Source: Symsagittifera roscoffensis
Lineage: Eukaryota > Xenacoelomorpha > Acoela > Convolutidae
Assembly: GCF_963678635.1 (NCBI RefSeq)
Contig: NW_026971308.1
Location: 38,001 to 102,000 of the forward strand
Length of the DNA: 64,000 nt
Direction: 5' to 3'
Positions 53,719-64,000 of this stretch are shown here, one piece after another (the first letter of the stretch is position 1; each line of letters starts with the position of its first letter). Below the pieces are notes generated by a model, which saw only the letters and a program-made list of their open reading frames with translations, had not been told where the DNA came from and did no database searches. The translations under genes were made by a program, and so were the position numbers.

Positions 53719-53820
53719 TGGCGTACACAACGTGCTAATTTAGGACCATTGGTTTTCATATAAATTAAATTGGCGTACACAACGTGCTAATTTGGGACCA
53801 TTGGTTTTCATATAAATGAA
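53719..53820 (+). repeat. 52-bp tandem duplication
   Basis: TGGCGTACACAACGTGCTAA and the following bases to ATATAAAT occur twice in a row (53719 and 53771) with one substitution (TTTAGG versus TTTGGG), so it is a recent duplication. Confidence 0.9.
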
Positions 53821-54369
53821 TTTAAGAACCAAATAAATAGATAAAAAGTGCGATATGGTACCACTAGAAACAAGAATTAAGCTTTTCAGGTTTTGAATTT
53901 TGTCAAGTTTATCTTTTAATTCATCGTTTTTTCAAAATCTACCCATGTCTCAAAAAAAATTAACAGAAAAAATAACTAAGGACTCAAAAAGTGCAATCTC
54001 ATGCATGTGATCTACTTTCCTAGTCTAAAGTATATCAGCCGATTTATTCGTTACTCAAGATAAATATTACGACAAATGAAATTGGTAGGCAGTTTCTAAT
54101 AACAGAGCACCTGTGAAAGTAAACAAAGGCACAAAGCAAATATTACAAAAATTGTTTCTGAAAACAAATTGGGGAAAGAAATCTGAAAGAAAGTTAATAT
54201 TTTTAAATCTAATAGTAACTATTCTTATATTCATGTTTAGATATTTGTAGGTTTAGTTGTTGATTTATAATTTATTATCATAATTTCATTTCGTAGAAGT
54301 CTGTTTATTTAACCAAATTGTTATTTAGACTTTACATGTCTGTGAAAAAAATCAGTTTACCACAAGCTA

Positions 54370-55209
54370 CCCGGGTTGACAAAAAATGCTTGTCATACTC
54401 TTTCATACAATTTCATAGAGTAAAATTGTATGTATAAAATTAGCAAAATAAGCATTTTTTTCAGATATGAAATATTATGATAAGCATTTTTCCATACTAT
54501 GAAATTATATGACAAGCATTTTTTGCATTTGGTGGTTTTAGCCTTAAATGTTAATTTTAACTTTTTCACATAGAAATATATACCAAAAAAGTAACTTTTT
54601 GAGTATGGCTAGATAATTTTCAGCTTGAAAATTATGATGATTGAGAAAAAAGGCCTGTTTTTTTACAAATTTTTTTTACCTCAGCAAATGAAACAAAAGA
54701 TAATAATGGTTTTTACAAAAAAAAGCATTTTCATAATTTTTGGGTTTTTGGGTGAGAAACTCATCCTGTACTACGTTATAAACACAAAAATGTCAAATTT
54801 GGTATGCAATTTTTTTTTGTAAATTTTATATACTAGCACAATTGCAAATTTGCAGTCAAAAAAGGGATTGAAAGTTTCTTACCTCAATTTTTTTATTTTT
54901 GTTTATGAAAAAAATGCATATCATACAATTTTCATATATGAAAATTTTATGATAAGCACTTTTCTGACCAAAACTAACTTTATGTTTTTGATTGGCAATA
55001 TGCCCTCTATCATATATATACTTATTTAAATCTATTCAAAGTTACCCAGACACGTTTTTTGGTGATTTTTGAAAATTTTATTTTTTCTGTGACGAAATGA
55101 CTATTGTATAATTTTCATACATGATTATTGTATGACAAGCAATTTTTCCATAGACTTCATATATGAAACTGTATGATAAGCACTTTTCTTCTGTGGACGT
55201 CAACCCGGG
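54370..55209 (+). mobile_element. 840-bp TIR element with TA target duplication
   Basis: Perfect 11-bp terminal inverted repeats, CCCGGGTTGAC (54370-54380) and GTCAACCCGGG (55199-55209), flanked by TA on each side. Near both ends and inside lie palindromic units of the type CATACAATTTCATA / TATGAAATTGTATGA followed by CAAGCATTTTT or TAAGCACTTTT. No transposase; a 65-codon frame inside (54625-54822) is without motif. It is a non-autonomous MITE-like element; a relic of the same family ends at 9499. Confidence 0.75.
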
Positions 55210-55396
55210 TATCTAATTTCAGGTGTATTGGGCGAGCTGTGGCATACAATTTAAGCAGCAGCTCTATTTTTTTAACCTGTGATGTCTGCATGCCTTTCCG
55301 AATAAGCTGACCCCGTTTGCGATCCAGAATAGGAGTGACTCCCACTCGGCAGTCGCATTGTCAGTATAGAAATGAGGAGTCATCAGTGGTTCGTGA

Positions 55397-55762
55397 GTGC
55401 CGGCCGAAAGGGAGACGCATACTAAAACTATCAGGATATATTCAAATCAATTTTCGGATCAATTTTATAAAAAATTTGCGCCGAAGGCTATCTTAAAACC
55501 AGAGTTGGTCAAATTGGAATCGGAACATTTATGCATAATTCAGTCGAGCTTCTCGGTAATCAAAAAGAATAGATTTTACAAAAAAATTGTGTTTCCTGTT
55601 CAAGATATCGACTCCCAAAGTGGAAAAATGTACAAAACTATTTTATTTTTGATGATTTTTAGAAAAAAAAGTGGAGGTTTAAATTTTGCTATACTGCCGA
55701 TGCTCTGGATTATTTTTGTTAAGTTTTTTTATGATGCTGCAAAGGATAACACAATTAACTAA
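55397..55762 (+). other. Unsupported 121-codon open frame
   Basis: Reads 'MPAERETHTKTIRIYSNQFS' and later a hydrophobic 'GGLNFAILPMLWIIFVKFFY'. No homology or conserved motif is evident, and the flanks show no gene signals. It begins 190 bp after the TIR element. It may be chance. Confidence 0.2.
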
Positions 55763-55769
55763 TGCGTGC

Positions 55770-56790
55770 CAATTTAACCCGCAACAAAAAAAACTATTCA
55801 AAATGGAATAGATCCAACTTGACGGTTAAAAATTATATTCTTTTCCTTATTTTCTTTTTCAAAAGTAGTTTGATATCTGTTTAGCTTCAGTCAGAATATT
55901 CAAGCATTGCTTCGATATGCGAGATATTTTTCCGTTTTGAAAGAGTAGATTTTTGATATAAAGGCTCCCCAACGTTAGCCCCAACAGCTTCTACCTGTTG
56001 TTTTTCAATTATTTTTGTAATTCCGATGTGTATTGGCTTGAGGATACAGCGAATTGGTGTAAATTAAGCGGTTTGTTGTAAATTCGCTTGCTACAAAGTT
56101 TCAAAAACTCGCTCAGATATCTTTGCGCATGCCTAAAACTAATGAAAAAAAAGACGAAAACCGTAAAACACTCACATGATAGAGTAGCGAAAGCAAGCAT
56201 CTAGTTGATCGGAAAACACAAAACGAATCTACACTGAATTGAACTTTTAAATATCTTCTTCGAACAAAAATAGCTAATAGAACAAAGTAAAATTATGTTG
56301 TTTACCGATGATATAACCTTGCAAAGGGTCCATTTAGTTCTCTAGTTTGTGTCCATTCAAAATTAGTGCCTATAAGTTTTCATATCTTTTGTTTCACTCA
56401 ACCTTAAAATACACTTATGAGCTCTATCAGCAGCTAATAACCATAATAAGTTAGTTGGAAATTTACATTTCAGCGCTCTATTAGTTGAACTGAAGATCAA
56501 TATTTTTTTAGCTACTTTCAATTTTTGGTTGAACTTATGTAAAGAGGATTAAATCTTACGAGAAACAAGCAAACCAACAAATTTTACAGTGCTTTTCATA
56601 GAGTAGCGGTTACACGTCTGGCTGAGCGTTTTATGCAAATTTTGGGTTGTTTTATGGGCTGATTAATTTTGTCTCAAGGACTAGCAACAAGCACGGATTA
56701 TTTTGGTCATAGAAATCTCCGAGCTTCCAATTGAGAAGCGGAATCTCAGCCACTTCGCCGCAGCGTCACAGTCCTAAAAGAAACGCATCC
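55770..56790. other. No recognisable gene
   Basis: AT-rich DNA without repeats or motifs I can name. Confidence 0.5.
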
Positions 56791-56799
56791 AACTTCAAG

Positions 56800-57520
56800 C
56801 GTTAATAATCGATTATAATTTGATTTTAGTAACAGTCTTAGTAAAATGAGTATAAAATTGATTTTAGTCGTTTAATTTTCGATTATAATCTCTCTTTTCG
56901 ATTTCAAATATAATAAATTATAATACATTGTAATTTATTATAATAGATTATTTTTATTCGAAATTCTAATTCATTTGTTTCGCCGAAAAAATCGATTATA
57001 ATCATTTATAAATGTTTATAATCCATTTTGATTCTCAATTTGTCTTCGGCCTTGCAAATGAATTGCTTATATTTTATGCTTTTTGAAAAAAAATGGCTGA
57101 CATGAAAAATAGGAAAATTGTTTTAATTCAAATTTTTGTTTTTCAGTTCATCTTGATTAGATTTATTTCTTGATGCAAATTTCAGGTTTCTTTGACCACT
57201 AAAATATCAGCTCACTGCTTTATTTTCATGATTTAATTGGAAGGGCTATATTTCACCTACCGCGAGCACCTTTCAACGAATATGAAGTGATCTCTATGAA
57301 TTTTTTGTTTCGTGGTAAAATTTGTGTTCAGTTGAGCCAAAGTATTAAAACAGTTCATTTTTAGAGATTTTTATTGAGAAGAAGATTATAATCTATTATA
57401 AGATATTATAAAAGATATTCGGAAAAAGTGTAATGAGTTATAATTGATTATAACTTATTTGTATGTCACGAAAAATGTTATCATTATAATGGATTATAAA
57501 TCGCTTAAAAGTCTAATTTT
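56800..57520. repeat. ATTATAATC/GATTATAAT repeat cluster
   Basis: Many near-palindromic words: AATCGATTATAATTTGATT, CGATTATAATC, AATTTATTATAATAGATTA, CGATTATAATCATTTATAA, AGATTATAATCTATTATAA and ATTATAATGGATTATAAAT. They are spaced irregularly with AT-rich filler. Same class as 49340-49600. Confidence 0.6.
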
Positions 57521-58109
57521 TGCGTTTGAACTTCTAAATGTAGGTTTAATTTTAATAAAAGTACAATAAGAATTGTAATATAGTCGATTTTTTTCTCTTT
57601 TTATCTAGTGCTTGGTAAAATGCAAACCTGACCAATTTTGATTTATATGATTAAACTATCAGGACCTAATTTAGGTACTTGCAGACTGGGCCGAACAAAA
57701 TCGTGTTTTCCAGACCGTCGCGAGTAAATTTTGGTAGTTATATACTTTGCACAATGCGTTGATGTGTCTGCGGTGATGTTTCTGAGGAATAGGTATCCTC
57801 AAAACGAGGTATCCGCAAAACGTCTCGCCAATTTAGGTGGCTGAATAAGCTCGCGACAAACTTCGCGCTACTGACGATCAAGAGGCAATTTTATCAAGCT
57901 CAGAAATCGTACCACAATGAGTTGAGATGCTAGTTGCTCCTTTTAGACTGTTACGTTGTGCTAAAATAAAATCGCTTTGTACTTAAAATAATGCGTTGGG
58001 GATGATTTTTTAAAATTAAAAGTTTCGAAAAGCTTAAAAATTTATTCATAACTTAATAGCGCTAAAAACGTATCTTATTTTTGCCAAAATCTTACCGAAG
58101 CTCTTTTCT

Positions 58110-58690
58110 GCTAATTCTTTTCTTAATTCAAAGGTCTTGTACAAAGTATTTTCTTCAGTCGCACAGCAGATCAAATTCTTTTCTGAAGTTGCAAATTCTT
58201 TTTACAGTCTTATCTTAGTTGCGACAAAATCTCATGTGAATTGCATCAAAGTCTTCATTTATTTTAGTCAGGCGAAAATTAGTCGCACCAATTTATTTCT
58301 TCCTTCAGTCGCGCTGCAGCTCAAATCCTTCTTGAGTCGCAAACACTTTTTTTCCCACATCGCGCCTCTAAATTATTTTGTTAATTTGCACCGCAGTTCA
58401 AATAAGTTTTTGATTTGATAAAAATGATAAAGACGTTGATGACGCGAATTAGAAAAGAAATCGAGTGGCAGCGCGACTGAAGAAAAGGCATGGTTGGCCT
58501 GAACTTCAAAAGAAAAATTGGCTTGCGACTTTAGTAAAAGTTTGGGAATTGGAGAACTCCTCGACCTTGCTGCATTTTTTTTAGTTGCGACTATTTAAAA
58601 TTGTCAAGATTCGGTAGCGCTGGTAATGCAATTGCCAATTTGAAAACGCACTAGTCTGGAATCGCAGAAATTGAGTCGCATCAATCTTCT
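58110..58690. repeat. AGTCGCAA-type short word repeats
   Basis: The words AGTCGCA, AGTTGCGAC, AGTCGCGCTGCAG and GAGTCGCAA recur about a dozen times, with TTCTT-rich spacers between them. An open frame at 58137-58418 results from this composition and is not considered coding. Confidence 0.4.
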
Positions 58691-59696
58691 CTTAAAACGC
58701 GGACCTCGATACGTAACTTGGAAAATCAGCATTGTTTGCTTTTTTGTTTGATCGAATATTCATTCAGCACGAAAAACTTTTTATCACATTTACTTTTAGC
58801 ATGATATTGATATCGGGCTCTAAACGATTTATTTCCCTTTAGAAAATTGGTTGACAGAGTGACTAAATTAAACATTAATTGTCAAAAACTTCTGGCTACT
58901 TTCGTTAAATTATATTTTTGGATCAGTTGGATAAAATGAATGCTGGTTCAAACAGTTATCATATAATCAACAAAAAGAAGCTCCTATTATCAAAACTGAT
59001 GTAGGATTTATTCCGTAGAATAATTTTATAAATAATTGTATGGATGAGTCATAAAGCACTCGTTTACAAGACAATTTAGTTTTCTAAAATTAAGTTTCGT
59101 GATTTTATAGGTTTCAAAAACAGCATCCAAAAAAAAAAAACTAAAAACCTTCATTGTGATCCGTCTGTAGTTTTTGTAAGGTTTAAATTGCTTTAGTTCC
59201 GCTGGATTTTCAAGGAAAATCCAGGCCACTGGATTTTCCTTGAAAAGTATCACAGAATGTCACAAAATCTTCATCTTTGAACCAATTTTTGAAATTGACA
59301 GAAAAAAAATTAGTTTTTTTTTGTTTTGTCATCTTGTGGGAGGGGGAGGGGAGAGAGATGGCGCTATTTAAAATTTCATGATTTAGATGAATAAAAAAGA
59401 TTAAAAACCAATTATATCAACAATGAGACACTGATAACATGTTTTTCCCAACAACGAGATACTTACACATTAAACAGGGAGCAACCGACGCAAATCAGAA
59501 AACAACGCAGCTCGACCTGCAGTGCAATCTTCCTCGCATCTATGGCTATAGTCCAGACTTTGGCGAGTTTCCAAACTTTCTCGACTTTATAACCACGCGT
59601 TTGCCCACAGCCTTATGCCTCAAAATCCACCCGCGATTATGCAATTTGGGCTTGACTCTGACAGTACAGCACCCTTCAAAGAGTGTATATAAGTCG

Positions 59697-59714
59697 CGGG
59701 TCTCGACCCGAGTA
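59697..59714 (+). repeat. Orphan TIR end TCTCGACCCGAG followed by TA
   Basis: Matches the right end of the 736-bp tRNA-bearing element (TCTCGACCCGGG then TA), except for one base. No left end is visible within the preceding 1 kb, so it is a relic or a solo end. Confidence 0.4.
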
Positions 59715-60630
59715 GCTGCCCTTGAAGTCAACCGTATATGATTTGCAAACAAAGGAACATCAGGGAACAATGCAGATGCTATATATGGTATTCAATTTTA
59801 GATTCGGTTAAGCAACTAAGAACCAAAACGTTACGCATGAAAATCACTTAATGCTGCCTGGAAAAAGGTCTCAATCAATCACCGAAAATTTGATTGCCAT
59901 AAAAGTTCCCTCTTTCGCAGACATGTCAAGTAATATATGCGCTTGCGTTAGCTTTTTAGTCTCTCCGCCACTTCCTCATCAGATTTAAAAAAGTTTATGC
60001 AACCAGCTCAAATTAATTTTTCTAACTGCAATGGGTTTTTTAATGAAACGGGGTTGATTTCAAAGTCGGAGGATTATAGTGCATCGCTTCCACTACAATT
60101 CTAATTTAACTGAACTTCTTGATTTATGGTAAACTGGTAAATGCCAACTTCACGTATCTTTGATTTTAGAAATTTGTTGGTAAGAAAACTTCAAAAAAAA
60201 ACAAAAGATTTTTTTCAAGAAAGAGTTATCGTTAATGTAAATTTCAGGTAGAATAATGTAGAACTGCAACGCATAAATTAGTCGGAGACGATGAGTTCGA
60301 GATCAACCGAAGGTGACAGACAACTCCGAAGGTGAAACACAAGTTAGCACCGGAACTTAGACAGATTGATTGATTGCATTGAAATGAGAAGAATATAACT
60401 GAAATGGACTGTGAACTAGTTTAATCACTATGGCATTCCCTTCGTTCTCACATCATATTAGTCGATGAACCAAATTTTTAAATTTTGAAAAGTTTTGGCG
60501 CACACAGATCATCAATCCAATAAGATATAAGTTGGGCAATGAATAATTTTGATTCAATCAATCATTGGGCTTGGATTAGCTTGCCGTGTTTCGACATTTC
60601 TTCTTACCGACTAAACGTTGGCAATGAAAC

Positions 60631-61069
60631 CAGGGGCGGATTTAGAGGGGGCGGGGGGGGACGCCCTTCCCCCCCCCCCCCCCCCCCCCCTCAGGGATTC
60701 GACCCCCTGCCAACCCAAAGGGTCCCCCCTTTGATACTTTTTCAGAAATCCATTTCTGGCCAACCGACCCTTAAATTTTTCTAAAGGCGCCTTCGGCGCC
60801 AATATGTACTAACTTTGAGGGGGAGCGCGCGCCAAAAAAAAACGCGATTTTTTTGTCAAAATTTTTCAAAAAGTGCCCAAAAACGGCTTTTTTTGACTGT
60901 TTTTTTTAAATTTGCCTGCGGCGCAGAAAATTTGGCCAAAATAGGGGCAAAACAGTGCTTTGGGAGAGCTCGAAAAATCAATTTGGTTGACCTAAAAAAA
61001 AAAAAAGTCCGTCAAAATTTTGGAAAATTTTTTGAAAATCCGCTCGAGAAAATCCTAGATCCGCCCCTG
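60631..61069 (+). mobile_element. hAT-type MITE with 8-bp target duplication
   Basis: Begins CAGGGGCGGATTTAG and ends CTAGATCCGCCCCTG (14 of 15 complementary). It is flanked on both sides by AATGAAAC (60623-60630 and 61070-61077), a perfect 8-bp target-site duplication, diagnostic of hAT-class insertion. The interior has poly-G/poly-C tracts near 60650-60690 and a GGCGCC-TTC-GGCGCC hairpin near 60785. It encodes no transposase. CAGGGGCGGAT-type ends are common in animal hAT MITEs. Confidence 0.9.
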
Positions 61070-61084
61070 AATGAAACTGTTAAA

Positions 61085-63370
61085 AATGCAAACAAGTTTT
61101 AAAAACTTTTCACAAAATTATCCTTTGAAGTTTAAATATATCAACTAAGATTTCTTGGAAGTTATGGCCCTTCCCTTTTTAGTTGTTTTTGAAATTGAAA
61201 AATACGTGTGAGGAAATGGAAAAGAGCGAAGGGAAAAATAAACTGTTTTCAAAAATTTTTCTACACTGTTTTCTCAGTTGCCGAAAACTTGAATTTTTTG
61301 AAATTCGGCTCTTTCTTCTTCCCCCATCAGCGGGTTTTCACTAGTGTTTTTCCTGTTGTCCGATTGTTACAAAACTTGGCATGCGTACTAATCAGGCTAT
61401 AACCATTACGTGGCCAAACTGTGCACTGGATAGTCGCACAATTTTGTGTCTGTATGTTCCTGGATTCCGGAGACAAGTCTTTAAACATGTGGAAATTTTG
61501 TCGGAACGATCAAAGAGAAGGAAATAACAAAAGAAGAACAAAGGGCGCGCCCTTGTTGCAGAATCCGCTTAGTTTGCTTAGTTGCACAGTTTGGCCTCGT
61601 AATGACAATATATTTGGTCTTCACATCAAACCTTGTAAAACAACTTGTTACGCCAAAAAATTGATGCATATGTGAGGTGAGGGCGACAAAGAAAAAGAGT
61701 CCGCAATACAAAGTTAAGAGAAAGTCAAAATTATTCAAGCTAAAACAAGGATAGCAGGTTATTGTGCAAGTAGCACAAAAAATTCCGACCAACGTCTTAC
61801 AAAAATACAAAGTGTTTTCTCTAATTCAAATTGGTGCCGTGTCGTTTTTTTTTCTGCGTGTTGTAATATAACAAACTGCGAGAAATAATAGAACTTAGGC
61901 AAATTGAGACTCATTGTAAGAGAGGTTAATTGGAAAATACTATTAGAAGAATAATGACTAAAAGACGAAGAAAAATAATTTTGCGGAATTTTTTGAATTT
62001 ACTAATTTTTCATTCCAAAAATTGCGTAAAAACTGCAAAAAGTACCTCAATTCAATGAAACAAAAAAACTCACCGACTTAAATCAAGCCTAAATAAGCTA
62101 TTGCAATTACTAACTACCTTACCAATTAGCTCGAAATTAGATCAAAAATCAAAAATTTCTAAACGGTTTCCTCGACAATTTGAATTTTTTTTTGAAATTT
62201 CCTCATATCATTCGAAAAACGACTGAAAGATGTTTTCTATAATATATCACTCAGCCCTGTCCGATGATTATTTGTGGTAGCTGATTTTGCTGGAAAATTA
62301 AAAAATGAAGAAAAAATAACAAAAAAAACTAAAACACGCCCGAATTCAAAGTTCCCTCCCCATTTTCAAAAGTCGAAACAATAATACTCTTATGCAACAA
62401 AAAAGTAAGCAAAAGAAAAATTGGTTGTGAACTAATGCAGGCAGCAGGTTGGTTTCTCCTTATTAGGTTAATGAGGATGACTTTTGGCTTCTTAAGAAAA
62501 CTTTTAAAATGAAATTTCCAGCCTATCAAATGTTATTGTTAAAAGACACTCTTCCCGCACCAGAGATCTATGGACAAAAACCAATAATAATTGAAAGTTT
62601 TGTTTGTTTTTAATGAAGAATTATAAAATGAATTCTTCATTAGTGCAGATAAATTAATGAACAATATTGCTGCAAATTTACACCACGAAATTGTCATTTT
62701 AATTGATGATTTCCGGAAAAACATGATTCGTTCAAATTCAATATAAAGGACTATAGTCCACTGTGACCCTGAACATAAGGCTTGTCGTTTAAATGGCCCG
62801 CAGAAACCAAAAATTTAATTAGGTTGAGAATAATCGGCTACATTTTTCCCATAATTCGATAAAAACTTTTTTTCTGAAAGTTTTTCAAGATTCTTAGCCA
62901 TAGCAGAATATGGGCATTTGATCATACTCTTTTCAATTTGAACATTTTTGCAAGCAATTCAATATATCAAAACTTATTGCAATCTGTCGAGACTGAGCAG
63001 AAACAATTTTCACCGGCTACGGTCAACAAACAAAGTTTAAGAAAAAACTGAAACTAGACTTAATTGAGAAATTTGAAAAAACTGCTTTCTTGAAATAAAC
63101 GTAAAATGTGTTGCACTTTTGCACCAAAAAAAAGTTGGAAGAGACTTTTTAAGGCTAAGCAACTTCTTTACAATCTACCTCTCAGCTTTCTGGATTAGGC
63201 TTCAAAAAAGCATAAAAAAGAGACCTTGCTCCTAAGATGAAAACCATTATAGATGTGAGGAACGCTACAAATTAGATTAGTTAAATGTAAAAGAAATTCT
63301 TTTATAAAAAATATTGTATGACAAGGTCTACATGTGCACGATAATTTAACCTCAACGGCTACGGGTTAAG
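61085..63370. other. No recognisable gene
   Basis: AT-rich sequence with only short frames and no motif. The minus-strand frame at 61481-61810 (109 codons) and the plus-strand frame at 61421-61675 overlap antisense and show no family features. Confidence 0.5.
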
Positions 63371-63379
63371 GCGGTACGT

Positions 63380-64000
63380 TTACGGACTGAAAAGTAAACG
63401 AAACCAAACGGAAGCGGTAAGTTGTGTGTATTGATCTGAATATCAGACAACCCCGAGAAGTAACACCTGAAGCATGCAATCAATCCAAACTAACTCACAT
63501 AACCTAAAAAATGGCCGGTGATTTTGGGAGATCATTTTTGGGGTCGATAGGCGACTTTTCGGTAAGAAGCAAATCAATAAATCGGTACCAGTATGGTCGA
63601 GTTGAGTGAAATGTTATAATCAGGCAACCCCTACGAGTAAATCTGAGATAAGAAATTGGATGAAACAACTCACTTAACAGAAAATGGGGCGGAATGAAAA
63701 TTCAAATTTTGAGTCAAATTTTTTCTGGGGTATTCAAAAACTTCCTTTACAAATTAGTTAGAAAACCCTTTTAGCAGTTTTTTCCAAGTTTTTGGAACTT
63801 TTGTTTGTTAAATAACCAAAATTTTGGAATTAGAAACCAGAATTTAGGATTTAGAATAGGTTTTAATTCGGTTTGTACTCCTAGTTTTTTGTACAAAAGA
63901 GTGGAAGTACACGTTTATACAATTTTTTGCAGTTTTGTTAACCTTGAAATTTCTTTGTCGATGTCGGTTACCGTCTAGCTCTTGATCTGAATGACAGGCT
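63380..64000. repeat. Degenerate tandem repeat of about 175 bp
   Basis: 'AACTAACTCACATAACCTAAAAAATGGCCGG' at about 63488 matches 'AACAACTCACTTAACAGAAAATGGGGCGG' at about 63662 (each quoted as two adjacent parts of one motif). 'TTGATCTGAAT.TCAGAC' at 63439 matches 'TTGATCTGAATGACAGG' at the window end. The array probably continues beyond the window. Confidence 0.4.

Noticed and set aside
58137-58418. 93-codon plus-strand ORF
   Set aside because: Its sequence is a by-product of the AGTCGCAA word repeats.
60690-60720. tRNA-like B box in GGGATTCGACCCCC
   Set aside because: No accompanying A box or cloverleaf; it lies in the low-complexity interior of the hAT MITE.

Overview
This is a piece of AT-rich nuclear DNA from an animal, most likely an invertebrate. 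The basis is a eukaryotic-type tRNA-Arg sequence, CR1/L2-like non-LTR retrotransposons with a 2A-like peptide, fragments of a protein-primed DNA polymerase B of the Polinton/adintovirus kind, a MULE transposase remnant, hAT and TA-target TIR elements, and a Ty3/gypsy-class LTR element. The species cannot be named from sequence alone. I see no convincing host protein gene; almost everything recognisable is mobile DNA or its debris.

Layout. 1-8.3 kb: a diverged array of roughly 300-bp repeats, containing a large direct duplication (1-2.1 kb repeated at 5.1-7.25 kb) and three broken DNA polymerase B fragments. 8.3-14.3 kb: mostly featureless DNA with an old CR1/L2-like retrotransposon on the minus strand (SGNH-like ORF1 domain, 2A-like peptide, reverse transcriptase). 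14.97-36.15 kb: a giant (about 21.2 kb) Ty3/gypsy-class, retrovirus-like element with 1543-bp LTRs that differ at only two positions. 36.7-47.1 kb: a second non-LTR element on the plus strand, amplified into tandem partial copies, with a 736-bp TIR element inserted that carries a degenerate tRNA-Arg. 47.1-64 kb: simple repeats, a MULE remnant, an 840-bp TIR element, an hAT-type MITE with an 8-bp target duplication, and long stretches without recognisable genes.

The central element is the main object of interest. In order it reads: 5' LTR, primer-binding-like site, a repeat-bearing leader with a small ORF, a basic 155-residue protein, Gag (zinc knuckle), protease, reverse transcriptase, RNase H, integrase with GPY/F module, two tiny hydrophobic proteins, a 413-codon reading frame without an ATG, an 872-residue Env-like membrane glycoprotein, a Pro/Ser/Thr-rich protein of about 580 codons, then a long 3' region with a possible mini-intron, and the 3' LTR. 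Several overlaps are of the compact ATGA or out-of-frame kind seen in viruses. The layout suggests a complex retrovirus-like agent with accessory genes at both ends. This copy is broken at several places (in-frame stops at 18813, 24964 and 31787; frame changes near 21.3-21.55, 22.7 and 23.43 kb), although its LTRs look very young. The breaks are described here but not repaired.
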